Shown here piece after piece: positions 10,021 through 20,470 of a DNA stretch of 64,000 nt. The first letter of the stretch is position 1; each line of letters starts with the position of its first letter. Source of the stretch: Chloroflexota bacterium. GTDB taxonomy: Bacteria; Chloroflexota; Anaerolineae; Anaerolineales; Anaerolineaceae. A model generated the notes under the pieces. It did no database searches. It saw only the letters and a program-made list of their open reading frames with translations, and had not been told where the DNA came from. The stretch covers positions 1 through 64,000 of the forward strand of contig JAAYCN010000067.1 of NCBI GenBank assembly GCA_012729755.1. Direction: 5' to 3'. The position numbers were made by a program, and so were the translations under genes.

Positions 10021-11157
10021 TTACCTCGAAATATTCATCGGCATGATGATATGTTTAAAGCTGTCATCTCCCACCGGGCGGATCATGCCTGGTGTGTTCG
10101 CGGCGTTCGTCTCGATCAGGACATTGGCCGTGCGAATGACCTCAAGCGCTTCGCGCAAATAACGGATATTGAACGAAATCAAGAGCGGACTGCCATCAAC
10201 TGAGGCATCCACAATCACTTCGCTGGTGCCGGTTTGTTCCGAAGCAGCCGAAATCTGCATCTGGGATGCCTGACTGCCGCCGTTTTCGGGCTGAATGTCA
10301 ATCTTGGCGACATAATTGCCTTCGCGGGCAATGATCTCAGTCTGGCGGCATGCCTTGAGCAGGCCGGCGGTTGAGAGTACTGTGCGAGTCTTGAAGGACT
10401 GAGGCACGATCGCCTGGTAATTTGGGAAGTTGCCCTCGATTAACTGCGAAACCAACTCAACATCAGTCAGATGGAAGATTACCTGTCCACGGCCGGGCGG
10501 AAAGGCCATCAGCAGTGTCTCATCGCCATTCACAGCCACTCTCGCCAGTTCCGAAAGCGCCCGCGCCGGGATCAAAGCGTCCAGTTTCTGTGTCGGTTTT
10601 TGGGCAACCGCGTTTTGTGTGATCGAGATGCGGTAGCCATCAGTAGCTGCCATCACCAGGTTGTCGCCTTCGAAGGTCATGTGCACGCCAGTCAGGTTGG
10701 GGCGGGTGTCTTCAGTCGAAGCAGCGAATACCACCTGCTGGATCATCTCTTTAAAATTCGCCACGTTCAGAGGGATTGCGGTATCCATGTCCGGAGCGGG
10801 CATGGGCGGGAATTCCTCAGCGCTGATGCCTTTAATATCGGTGTTCAAGGTGCCACATTTCACATTCAATGTCTGCGTGTGCCCGTCTACGGTCAGGGTC
10901 ACGCTGTCGTTGGGCAGGTTATTAACCAGGTCGGCGAAAGTTCGCGCAGGTACCGTAATGGCGCCTTCTTCAGTAACACTTCCGCCAATCCACGCGCTGA
11001 TGCCTAACTCAAGATTGGTAGCGGAAAGTCTCAGCCGGCCTTCATCCGTTTTAATCAGGATGTTCGAGAGCACTGGCAGGGTTGAACGCGAGGTTACCGC
11101 GCGGGCAACCACGGCAACACCGTGGGCAAGTTGTTGTTGCTGAACAGTAACTTTCAT
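10021..11157 (-). CDS. dnaN: DNA polymerase III subunit beta (sliding clamp)
   Basis: Full-length DnaN-like protein (MKVTVQQQQLAHGVAVVARAVTSRSTLPVLSNILI ... RPVGDDSFKHIIMPMNIS). Confidence 0.96.
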   Translation of the reverse strand: MKVTVQQQQLAHGVAVVARAVTSRSTLPVLSNILIKTDEGRLRLSATNLELGISAWIGGSVTEEGAITVPARTFADLVNNLPNDSVTLTVDGHTQTLNVKCGTLNTDIKGISAEEFPPMPAPDMDTAIPLNVANFKEMIQQVVFAASTEDTRPNLTGVHMTFEGDNLVMAATDGYRISITQNAVAQKPTQKLDALIPARALSELARVAVNGDETLLMAFPPGRGQVIFHLTDVELVSQLIEGNFPNYQAIVPQSFKTRTVLSTAGLLKACRQTEIIAREGNYVAKIDIQPENGGSQASQMQISAASEQTGTSEVIVDASVDGSPLLISFNIRYLREALEVIRTANVLIETNAANTPGMIRPVGDDSFKHIIMPMNISR

Positions 11158-11727
11158 CGAATCCTCCGCAAAAAAAGGCGAAATTTATCAATTAAGTATA
11201 CCGTGAAGGCGGCATTATGACCAGTTTTAGGTCACATCCCATATCGTATCTTATTTTTCAGTAAAGCCTCCAAATCAAAGTGTACAGCGAGGGCTCTTTT
11301 AGATTAAGTTTCCATTTCGCCTGGAAATAAACATTGGTTTTGAATGGTAAAAAAAGATGGGATAAGCGAGAAAAAGTATGTTTGCCGTAAATTGATTGTC
11401 AAAACGAGTTAAATTCATTTGGACCTCCCCCGTAGAAGGTTGGCGTAACTGGAAGGGATGAACACACTGATAGACGATGCAAACTTCGGCAAACACAAAA
11501 AACACTCTCTTCAGTCTCGCTGCGCTTGCCAGAGGCTGACCCAAAAGCCTGGAATTAGAAAAAAATTCACTAAAAGTGGGGGCAATGTTTTTTTTATCCT
11601 ATAAAAAGCAGTGCATTCCCAAAATAATGGCAAAAAAGACCTGAAAGTGGGGATGCAAAATCCTGACTTTGGCTTTTGGGTCAGCCTCCTCGTACAGGTC
11701 TCTTCTGATCAACCCAATTTCTTTTTT

Positions 11728-11816
11728 GTCGGGTTTCACCCGACCTGCATTTTTACGCAGGTTGGGTGGAGCGACTACGTACCTAGCCCAACATACACCT
11801 TCTGGAGCGCAACATA
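11728..11816. repeat. Dispersed non-coding repeat, copy 2 (hairpin GTCGGGTTTCACCCGACC then ACGCAGGTTGGGTGGAGCG..CGTAC..)
   Basis: Motif series shared with 6928-7020. Confidence 0.5.
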
Positions 11817-12332
11817 ATAGAGGTGCGCGCGCCCGGGCAGTGCACGTACAAAGTGGGGTTGACCACGCCGGAAGAAACGGACGTGGAGGTCATCAGGCTG
11901 TTGACCCTTGTCTATCATCAGAATTAACTCTTTACATTATTGCATCGAAACGAATTATTTAGAAAGGGTCGACAAAATAAACCTGGACGAGCATCCGAAA
12001 ATATGAAAAATTAGCGCGTGGTCATCACTGCGCTTTTAATCTTTACAAACTGCTAATGGACCTATTAACTGGAACGAAAACATTCCTTGTGGCATTTTGT
12101 GACAATTGGAGAATAGCCTGCTGACCGCTTGTTTTGATCTGAATATATGGATAATTACACAGATAGCTTCCTTATAGGCTAATCGATGTATTTCGGGGTT
12201 CCTTTCTATATTTTTACTAACTGTTTAAAGACCAAATAACTTATATTTCGCAATATTTACGTATTTGGGGTTTGATAATCGCCACCGGATTATTATAATA
12301 TATGGATAGAAATTGAATTTCGAAAGGGGCAT

Positions 12333-14909
12333 ATGATGAAATTTCAAATTATTAGGTTGGTATCAATTTATCTTATTATCGTCATTGTTGTGACAGGGTG
12401 TACTCCGATCTTGCGGCAGATAGATGGTTTGCTCGAACTGGCTGGTCTAAACAAATCAGATGGTTCAGATGAACGCGCAAACGATAAGGTAGATAGCCCA
12501 CCTAAGCCTATATCAGAGGATAAGGCAGTGGGTTCCACCTGGTTTGGGATGGGTTCCAATACCCACATGAGGTCGAATCAAATCGATAGTGACTACGCAG
12601 AAATGGCACGATTAGGCGTTAAGATGGTTCGGGAAGATATACCCTGGCAGGAGGTTCAAACTGGGGTTAACAGTTATAACCTTGATTATCGCGGAGGGAT
12701 TCTTCAGCAGGCGGTTGCGTCGGCTGAGCGTTATGGATTAAATATCGTCGCGTTATTAGCTTATTCGCCCCCTGAGCATCTGTCTTACAGCACAGAGGCA
12801 GAATTTATTGAATATTGGAAAGGTTATGTTCGATCAGTCGTAGATCGTTATGGCGACCAGATTGATTATTGGGAGGTTGGAAACGAAGTTAATACCTGGT
12901 GGCATAAAGTCAGAGGAAAAACGGAATTTGAACCTGGCGTTTATATGAAAATGCTTTATGAGGCATGGGAGGTCATCAAGAAAGCTGACCCGAGTGACAC
13001 GGTAATCTTGTCATCCCTCGTCAATATTGATAGCGCTGCGGCAGGCTTGGACCCCTTTGAGACTCTTCGCCGACTTGCCGACTTAAATGTACAACGTTAT
13101 TGTGATGCGCTTGCTTTGCATGTATATTGGCCAAACATGGATCCGGATCAGGTAAAGACCAATATTATTTTTGGTGAAGAACAAGCATCCAACATGGTTG
13201 ATTATGTGAAAACGTTCATTGAACAGAGTGAGCGATACTTGGGAAAGAGACTCCCGATATGGATTACTGAGACTGGCTATGATCTTGATTGGCTCGAGAA
13301 TTTTCGCTCAGACTACCATCTTGAATTAGGTCAATTGCAAGCGGTCATGCTGCTGAAAACTTATGTATCCTTGCTTTCAATTCCAGAAGTTCAAAGCGTA
13401 TTTTGGTACAGCTGGCTGAATGACGAAACCGACCAGAACTTCGCTATCTCTGCCTCTGCGAAGGAGACGTTTCAGACAATGACATCCGCGATTGGTCAAG
13501 GCAGAAGTGTTGGCCGGTTTGACGCATTCTCAGCCCAAGGAGAGCTTCTGGAGCCGATAATGGACTATCGTTTCGAACGTGGCGATGGAAAGATAATCAG
13601 TTACAGTTGGTCTCGGGTGCCAGGCACGGACAATGAGTGGGCGAGGTTGGAACCAGTCGAACCAGGGTTGGTCCTTCGCTATAATCCGGACAAGAATTTC
13701 ACTGATCAGCCGGGAGCAATTGGACCGGAAGATCCATTCCTGGTCGGGCTGATACCTGCCATGCTTATTGGCGAAATTTCGCCATCAGCGCATATTGTTA
13801 TCGGCGACGTGTCCGCAGCAGTCACCCCACCTCTTGTTTATACCAAGGATGGTAATATCTGGGCATATTACCTCGATGAAGATCGAAAGATTCAAGTTAC
13901 CCAAGATGGCGCGCCTTTCGGTGCATCTGGAGAAAGCTACTCGGATCCACGCGTTTCACCTAATGGCCGATATGTTGCTTTTGTTCATGGTGGGTTTGAG
14001 TTTGTTCTATACAACCTGGAAAATCACTCCCAATCAAGCATACCAATGGCTTCTTCAGCAGATATTTTGGGAGACACTCTGTTAGGTTGGAGTGAGAATA
14101 ATGAGTTGTATTACACGAGGATGGTGGGCGGTTGTTCGTTTGATCCGTTAAAAGGTCCTGAAGCCATACAGGTCTATCTTTATAATCCCGAAACTGATCA
14201 ATCTGAGTATCAATTTGACTTGCCGAAAGTGAACCCAGCTGCGCACGCGTACAGTATCGGTATTCGCATCTCACCTAATGGCAGGAAGGTGCTGGCCTAT
14301 AACGCAGCTTGCAGCGTAGGTCTTGGGTCGACCTTTATCTTTGACAGTGAAACAGGATCGTATTCGCCACCCGATGACATCATGCAGGATTTTTCAGTCG
14401 ATGGCTTATACACTGCTGTCTCAGAATACCAGCCACAGCTCACTCAACAGGTCACTTACTGGATTAATATTTTTGATAGCAACGGAGAAGAAATCAATGT
14501 AGTGCATATGGGTGACGCTGCGGGGGAATTGGCTATCGACCCGCATTTTTCCAGTACGGGCAAATATCTTGCTTTCATTGAGGCAGTCTCGTTGGAAAGC
14601 GGATGGACTCAATTGGATACGATGACAAGGCTTGCGGTCACCCGTCCCGATCAGCTTTATCTCTATGTTTTAGATGACCTGTACCCGGGTTTTTCAGATG
14701 ATTTGCCTTATTTGTTTACCCCCGTTGGATCTCATGACTCACAATGGTTCAGGTTTGGGGCTTTCTCTCCTGATGACAAGCACCTTGCTTTTTTTGAAGG
14801 ACAGCCTGGGAACTGGAATGACCCAGTCAGTTTAACCGTCGTGGATATTGGGTCACAAACGCTTATCGCAGTTGATCAGGTGATGAGAAATGATGCGGTC
14901 GATTGGTGA
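12333..14909 (+). CDS. Lipoprotein: GH5/GH39-like (beta/alpha)8 domain followed by a TolB/WD40-like propeller
   Basis: Lipobox VIVVTGC; YWEVGNEVN and WITETGYD active-site-like motifs; C-terminal DPRVSPNGRYVAFV / ISPNGRKVLAY / FSPDDKHLAFF repeats. Confidence 0.78.
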   Translation: MMKFQIIRLVSIYLIIVIVVTGCTPILRQIDGLLELAGLNKSDGSDERANDKVDSPPKPISEDKAVGSTWFGMGSNTHMRSNQIDSDYAEMARLGVKMVREDIPWQEVQTGVNSYNLDYRGGILQQAVASAERYGLNIVALLAYSPPEHLSYSTEAEFIEYWKGYVRSVVDRYGDQIDYWEVGNEVNTWWHKVRGKTEFEPGVYMKMLYEAWEVIKKADPSDTVILSSLVNIDSAAAGLDPFETLRRLADLNVQRYCDALALHVYWPNMDPDQVKTNIIFGEEQASNMVDYVKTFIEQSERYLGKRLPIWITETGYDLDWLENFRSDYHLELGQLQAVMLLKTYVSLLSIPEVQSVFWYSWLNDETDQNFAISASAKETFQTMTSAIGQGRSVGRFDAFSAQGELLEPIMDYRFERGDGKIISYSWSRVPGTDNEWARLEPVEPGLVLRYNPDKNFTDQPGAIGPEDPFLVGLIPAMLIGEISPSAHIVIGDVSAAVTPPLVYTKDGNIWAYYLDEDRKIQVTQDGAPFGASGESYSDPRVSPNGRYVAFVHGGFEFVLYNLENHSQSSIPMASSADILGDTLLGWSENNELYYTRMVGGCSFDPLKGPEAIQVYLYNPETDQSEYQFDLPKVNPAAHAYSIGIRISPNGRKVLAYNAACSVGLGSTFIFDSETGSYSPPDDIMQDFSVDGLYTAVSEYQPQLTQQVTYWINIFDSNGEEINVVHMGDAAGELAIDPHFSSTGKYLAFIEAVSLESGWTQLDTMTRLAVTRPDQLYLYVLDDLYPGFSDDLPYLFTPVGSHDSQWFRFGAFSPDDKHLAFFEGQPGNWNDPVSLTVVDIGSQTLIAVDQVMRNDAVDW

Positions 14910-15110
14910 TCTCAACCACTATTAACGTTTCATCATAAAAGCAAGCCTCAAAGACTCTTCAGTATTCAAATTTGGTAGAATACGCTTGTCGAAAGTCTTT
15001 TTCCTCGTGCTATTGAGGAAAGACCCGCCTGATTTCCCCTGTCGAAATTGGAAAAACGGGATTAACCAGACAGGTGGCTTTGAGAAAAGCCGTTAGTTAG
15101 GAGGTATGCC

Positions 15111-17645
15111 GTGGCTGGCATGGATCAGTTTACACAAAAAGCCAAACACGTGCTGAGCTTCACACAGGCTGAAGCGGAACGGCTCGGGGTGGAGGCGATT
15201 AACACAAATCACCTTTTGGCTGGGTTGTTATTAGAAGAAGACTCAATTTCCCAACGCGTCCTGAAGGACCTTGGGTTGGACATGGAATCGCTTAAAGCGC
15301 ATCTTGTTCCCACCGGGGTGCATGTCGCCGCTGAAAAAATACACCTGGACGAGGAAATCAAACAGGCGATTGAAGACGCAATTGAAGAAGCACGCCAGGG
15401 TGGGCAGTCAAGCGTTGGCACTGAACATTTGCTGTTGGGCATGGCGAAGAATGAAGCCAGCCAGGGGATGCAGACCCTGCTTAAATCAGGCATCACCCCT
15501 GAACAGGTACGCCGTCAGACTCGTCGTGTCATTCAGAAATTCAGACGTGAGCGGGAACTGTCTGCTCAGGAGGCTGCTCAGCAGCTTGAAAAACATGAAG
15601 TTTCAAACGCCAAGCCGGCTCGCGGTAAGTCTGAGCCTGATGAGAGCAATACACCTTTGGTTGACCAGCTGGCGACTGACCTCACCAATCTGGCTGAACA
15701 AGGTCGGCTGGACCCGGTGATCGGACGCAACAGGGAAATTGAACGGGTCATCCAGATTTTGGCGCGTCGCAGCAAGAATAACCCCGCCCTGATCGGTGAA
15801 CCGGGGGTAGGCAAGACAGCCATCGTTGAAGGATTGGCGCAGGCGATTGTCGAAGGTGACGTGCCGGCGCTGCTGCTCAACAAACGGGTGATGCAGCTTG
15901 ATGTCGGCTCATTGGTGGCCGGCACGATGTATCGCGGACAATTCGAGGAGCGTCTCAAACGCGTGATCGACGAGTTGAAAACCAGCGGCGCGATCGTCTT
16001 TATTGACGAACTGCACATGCTGGTAGGCGCGGGAGGCGCGGGGGGCCAGGTTGACGCGGCTAATATTCTTAAGCCAGCTCTCTCACGGGGTGAGCTGCAG
16101 GTGATTGGCGCGACGACGCTCAACGAATATCGCAAGCATATTGAGGGCGACGCTGCGCTCGAACGCCGCTTTCAGCCGATTGTGGTTGATCAACCCACTG
16201 TGGATGAAACCATTGATATTCTAAAGGGCTTGCGGCCGAATTATGAAGAGCACCATCGCCTGAGCATTACCGACAGCGCGCTTGAAGCCGCCGCGAAACT
16301 GTCAAACCGATATGTGACTGAACGTTTTCTGCCCGATAAGGCAATTGACCTGGTGGATGAGGCTTCCAGCCGTGTGCGCATGTACAAGAGTACCTCGGCG
16401 GTTACCAGCAAAGACCTGATGAAACAGCTCAAGGACGTGCGCAAGCAAATTAAAGCCGCTCAAAGCATCGACGACAATGACGAAATTCAGACCCTCATCA
16501 ACAAGCGAACTGCCCTCGAAGACCAGCTGAAGGTCTTGCAGGGCGGTTGGGATCGCGCCAGCGCGCCGAGCGTCACCGAAGAGGATATCGCTGAAGTGAT
16601 ATCGATGTGGACGGGTATTCCGCTGACGCAGATCGCTACCGAAGAATCCGCTAAGCTGCTCAACATGGAAGAAGAACTTTCCAAGTTGATTATTGGTCAA
16701 AAGGAAGCCATCGAGGCAGTCTCGAAGGCGGTGCGCCGAGCCCGGGCTGGGCTCAAGGACCCTCACCGTCCGGTCGGCTCATTCCTGTTCCTTGGCCCCA
16801 CCGGAGTTGGCAAGACTGAGCTCACTAAGGCTCTCGCGAAAACCATGTTTGGCACTGAAGACGCCATGATACAGATTGACATGTCCGAATTTATGGAACG
16901 TCATTCCGTCAGCCGTCTGGTTGGCGCGCCTCCTGGTTATGTCGGATTTGATGAGGCTGGCCAGTTGACCGAAGCCATCCGTCGCAAACCTTATTCGATT
17001 GTCGTCTTTGACGAGATCGAAAAAGCTCACCCCGAAGCCCTGCACCTCCTGCTTCAAATCATGGAAGAAGGACACCTGAGCGACGCTAAGGGACACAAGG
17101 TTGATTTTAAGAACGCCATCGTGATCATGACGACCAATATTGGCGCGGATCTGATCAAACGACAGAGCTCGCTGGGGTTCACGCTCGATGTCGACGCGAA
17201 CCTGGCTGATCAGCTGGCTTATGATGAGATGCACAAGAAACTGATGGAGGCTCTCAAACGCACCCTGCGGCCGGAATTTATCAACCGTCTTGATTCGGTG
17301 ATTGTCTTCAGAGCGCTCAATCTCGAAGATATTCGTGAGATCGTGCGTCTTGAAATCGCCAAGGTTGGGGAACGCCTGTCAGAGTATCAGCTGACAATTG
17401 AACCTGCCGCGAGCGCGCTTGAACATCTGGCTGAGATTGGCTTTGACCCCGAAATGGGCGCCCGCCCAGTGCGGCGGGTTATCCAGCAGGAAGTTGAAGA
17501 ACAGCTCTCTGACGCTATTCTGGCGGAAACCTTCAAAGCTGGCGATACCGTTGTCATTGATTTGATCGAATCGGTCAATGAAGATGGCGAACCCGTCAAG
17601 AGACTCGAGCTGCGCAAAAAAGAAATGGTGCCGACCCCGGCTTAA
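15111..17645 (+). CDS. clpC: ATP-dependent Clp protease ATP-binding subunit ClpC
   Basis: Clp_N repeats, two AAA+ modules (GEPGVGKTAIVEGLA, GPTGVGKTELTKALA). Confidence 0.96.
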   Translation: MAGMDQFTQKAKHVLSFTQAEAERLGVEAINTNHLLAGLLLEEDSISQRVLKDLGLDMESLKAHLVPTGVHVAAEKIHLDEEIKQAIEDAIEEARQGGQSSVGTEHLLLGMAKNEASQGMQTLLKSGITPEQVRRQTRRVIQKFRRERELSAQEAAQQLEKHEVSNAKPARGKSEPDESNTPLVDQLATDLTNLAEQGRLDPVIGRNREIERVIQILARRSKNNPALIGEPGVGKTAIVEGLAQAIVEGDVPALLLNKRVMQLDVGSLVAGTMYRGQFEERLKRVIDELKTSGAIVFIDELHMLVGAGGAGGQVDAANILKPALSRGELQVIGATTLNEYRKHIEGDAALERRFQPIVVDQPTVDETIDILKGLRPNYEEHHRLSITDSALEAAAKLSNRYVTERFLPDKAIDLVDEASSRVRMYKSTSAVTSKDLMKQLKDVRKQIKAAQSIDDNDEIQTLINKRTALEDQLKVLQGGWDRASAPSVTEEDIAEVISMWTGIPLTQIATEESAKLLNMEEELSKLIIGQKEAIEAVSKAVRRARAGLKDPHRPVGSFLFLGPTGVGKTELTKALAKTMFGTEDAMIQIDMSEFMERHSVSRLVGAPPGYVGFDEAGQLTEAIRRKPYSIVVFDEIEKAHPEALHLLLQIMEEGHLSDAKGHKVDFKNAIVIMTTNIGADLIKRQSSLGFTLDVDANLADQLAYDEMHKKLMEALKRTLRPEFINRLDSVIVFRALNLEDIREIVRLEIAKVGERLSEYQLTIEPAASALEHLAEIGFDPEMGARPVRRVIQQEVEEQLSDAILAETFKAGDTVVIDLIESVNEDGEPVKRLELRKKEMVPTPA

Positions 17646-17657
17646 GAGGCGAAGTCT

Positions 17658-19097
17658 ATGCCGAAACTCTACACGCGCTATGTTTGTCAGTCATGCGGGA
17701 AGGTCTCATCCCAGGCTTTTGGGCGCTGCCCTGGATGCGGCGCGTGGGATTCGATGGTCGAAGAGGTGGTGGAGGCAGAGGCAAACTCAGCCAAACAAAC
17801 CAACCCGGTTCGGGGACTCTCCGCTTATTCAAAACCCAGACCGATTAATCAGATTGAGAGCGAGCGCGAAGAACGCATCAGGCTCGATATGGAAGAGTTC
17901 GCGCGCGTATTGGGCGGGGGCATTGTGCCTGGTTCAATCGTCTTAATTGGCGGAGATCCTGGTATTGGCAAGTCAACCCTCACCCTGCAAATGTCGATGC
18001 AGATGGCAAAAAACAGCCGCGTCTTGTACGTCTCAGGTGAAGAATCGGAGCATCAGATTAAAATGCGCGCCAACCGCCTCGCGCTGAACGGCGCCAACAG
18101 CAAACTCGGATTGCCAGAAGAGCTTTACCTGGTAACCGAGACCAACCTGTCGACCGTTTTCGATCACATTGGCGCTTTGAAGCCAAAGCTGGTCATCATC
18201 GACTCAATCCAGACGATGACCCTGCCGGAAATGGAATCCTCCGCGGGCTCGATTAGCCAGGTGCGTGAATGCGCGGCAAGACTGCGCGAACTGGCAAAAA
18301 ACACCGGGATTTCAGTCTTTCTGATTGGTCATGTCACCAAGGAAGGCACTATCGCCGGCCCGCGCGTGCTCGAACATATTGTCGATACCGTTCTTTACCT
18401 GGAAGGCGAACAGTTTCAGAGTTATCGCCTTTTGCGTTCGGTAAAAAACCGCTTTGGAACGACCAGCGAGGTGGGCGTTTTCGAGATGCAGGAAAAAGGC
18501 ATGGTCGAAGTAACCAACCCCAGTGAGGTTTTTTTGGCTGAACGGATGGTGAATACGCCTGGCTCTGCGATCGCTGTCACCATGGAAGGGACACGCCCGC
18601 TGCTTGTGGAGGTGCAGGGGCTGACCACCCAATCTGGCCTCGGCAACCCGCGCCGCACTGCCAATGGGGTCGATTTCAACCGCCTGATGCTGATCACCGC
18701 GGTGCTCACCCGCCGGCTGGGTCTGCGGCTGTCTGACCAGGATGTGTTCAGCAATGTAGTAGGCGGCTTGCGTGTCAGCGAGCCCGCCGCGGATCTGGCG
18801 ATTGCCACCGCCATCGCCTCTTCACTGCGTGATCGGCCGGTAAGGGCTGACACGGTGCTGATTGGCGAGGTGGGGCTTTCGGGTGAGCTGCGCATGGTTG
18901 GGCAGATAAGCCATCGCCTGCGCGAGGCTGCGAAGTTGGGCTTTAAGCGTGCTGTCATCCCCCACCGCGTGCGCAAGGGCGAACCCTGGCCAAAAGGCAT
19001 CGAAGTCATTGAAGCCCGATCTTTGCGCGACGCCTTAAGCGAGGCGCTCATGCCGGCTGACAGAGAGGCAAAAGGGGGAGCTGATGCAGATCATTGA
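17658..19097 (+). CDS. radA: DNA repair protein RadA/Sms
   Basis: N-terminal CQSCGKVS..GRCPGCGAWDS zinc finger, GGDPGIGKSTL, KNRFGTTSEVGVFEM. Confidence 0.97.
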   Translation: MPKLYTRYVCQSCGKVSSQAFGRCPGCGAWDSMVEEVVEAEANSAKQTNPVRGLSAYSKPRPINQIESEREERIRLDMEEFARVLGGGIVPGSIVLIGGDPGIGKSTLTLQMSMQMAKNSRVLYVSGEESEHQIKMRANRLALNGANSKLGLPEELYLVTETNLSTVFDHIGALKPKLVIIDSIQTMTLPEMESSAGSISQVRECAARLRELAKNTGISVFLIGHVTKEGTIAGPRVLEHIVDTVLYLEGEQFQSYRLLRSVKNRFGTTSEVGVFEMQEKGMVEVTNPSEVFLAERMVNTPGSAIAVTMEGTRPLLVEVQGLTTQSGLGNPRRTANGVDFNRLMLITAVLTRRLGLRLSDQDVFSNVVGGLRVSEPAADLAIATAIASSLRDRPVRADTVLIGEVGLSGELRMVGQISHRLREAAKLGFKRAVIPHRVRKGEPWPKGIEVIEARSLRDALSEALMPADREAKGGADADH

Positions 19098-19932
19098 GAT
19101 GATCGATGATTATGCCCGGATGGTGGAAGAGTCTAAAACCATCGGCAAGTTCAATGCCTACAAAGCCTATACTGAAAAGTTCCCCGATCTGTTCGGGTTC
19201 ATTTTTGAGCACCTGTATATGCAGCCAATTTCGGCCTTGCAGGGATTGATCGAACAAGCGGATTTTGAGTGTCTGCTTAAACAGGGTCTTGAAAACCGTC
19301 GGATTGGGATGGCCCGTCAGATTGTCACCTCAGCCAGCGCTGTCGCGGATGATCTAGACTTCGATAAGGACTTCAGAATATATTTAGGCATGGAGCTTGG
19401 GAACATCGGAGGCTGCCTGGCTAGCGTTGACCCAGCCAGGCCAGCGCTATTTATCGGCACCGAGGTGACGCGCTCGGCTGAATTCATTGATCAGATCGTG
19501 CCGCATGAGTTCAATCACATGGTTCGTGCCAGTGCGGTTGGAGCGGATCTGAGCGAGATTAACACGGTACTGGGGCGTGCTATGGCTGAAGGCCTGGCGG
19601 TCTATTATGATGGCCTCGCATTCAATCACCAGCCTTTCAGCGATGAGAGCTTCGCGCTGCAGAACGGTCTGAGCCAGGCACAAATTCGTTATCTTTCCAA
19701 GAGTGGTGACTCATTACTTACTGAAATGGAAACCAAACTTGATCTGCCGCCCACCGAAGCGTTGCACCGCGATTTATTTATCGTCAATTCGGGGGATGAC
19801 CAGTCCTGCGTTCCGGGTTATTATTATGGCACGTCTGTAATCGCCAGGTTGGTGGAATCTGGGCAGTCACTTGCCGAACTAACCCGCCTGCCATCCCAAC
19901 AGATTTACGACGCTTATCTCAAATTAAAATAA
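19084..19932 (+). CDS. DUF2268-like putative Zn-dependent protease
   Basis: IVPHEFNHMVRAS (HExxH-like) motif. Confidence 0.6.
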   Translation: MQIIEMIDDYARMVEESKTIGKFNAYKAYTEKFPDLFGFIFEHLYMQPISALQGLIEQADFECLLKQGLENRRIGMARQIVTSASAVADDLDFDKDFRIYLGMELGNIGGCLASVDPARPALFIGTEVTRSAEFIDQIVPHEFNHMVRASAVGADLSEINTVLGRAMAEGLAVYYDGLAFNHQPFSDESFALQNGLSQAQIRYLSKSGDSLLTEMETKLDLPPTEALHRDLFIVNSGDDQSCVPGYYYGTSVIARLVESGQSLAELTRLPSQQIYDAYLKLK

Positions 19933-19948
19933 GAACAGGAACCCGCCT

Positions 19949-20461
19949 ATGGCTAACCCGCTCAGCACCCTTCCGATCATCAATACCACCCGGCGCAACC
20001 ACGCCCTCGAACACGCCACCATGCATGTTTTGGCGGCGAGGTATCCGGGTGTCAAGATGGCCGGCATGAGCGGACCTGCTGGCTTTGTTTTGTATGCGGA
20101 CTTGCCTACCGAGATTATCACCGACGGCGTGCTCGAAGCTCAAAAACGGCTGGCTAACGGCGAAGCTGAGCTTGCCATTCACACGAACTGCGGCACGAAC
20201 CTGGTTGTTTCATCCCTGTTGGCAGGGTCGGTCGCTTTTATGACTTTGATGGCTTCGAGCGGAAAGCGCAAACCCAACCTGTTCAACTATCTGCTTGCTG
20301 CCGCTGCGGCAATCCCGGTCTACATTGCCAGTCGGCCTCTCGGGCCTCGCGTACAGCGCCTGCTCACCACTGACCCCGACCGGGGTAATCGCCAGGTGCG
20401 CCTGGTGGAGAGTCGCAGAACCCCGCATGGTTTCGTTCACTACATTACCATTGGTCTGTAA
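19949..20461 (+). CDS. DUF6391-like conserved protein
   Basis: NTTRRNHALEHATMHVLAARYPGVKMAGMSGP; family assigned from memory. Confidence 0.55.
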   Translation: MANPLSTLPIINTTRRNHALEHATMHVLAARYPGVKMAGMSGPAGFVLYADLPTEIITDGVLEAQKRLANGEAELAIHTNCGTNLVVSSLLAGSVAFMTLMASSGKRKPNLFNYLLAAAAAIPVYIASRPLGPRVQRLLTTDPDRGNRQVRLVESRRTPHGFVHYITIGL

Positions 20462-20470
20462 AACTCGATC

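Noticed and set aside
11160-12330. Intergenic region upstream of dnaN as alternative oriC (dnaN leftward, next gene rightward; weak AATTACACA / TGGATAA matches near 12150)
   Set aside because: Only scattered imperfect DnaA-like boxes and no phased cluster; spot GC skew favours about 24-25 kb. Not excluded without a computed skew.
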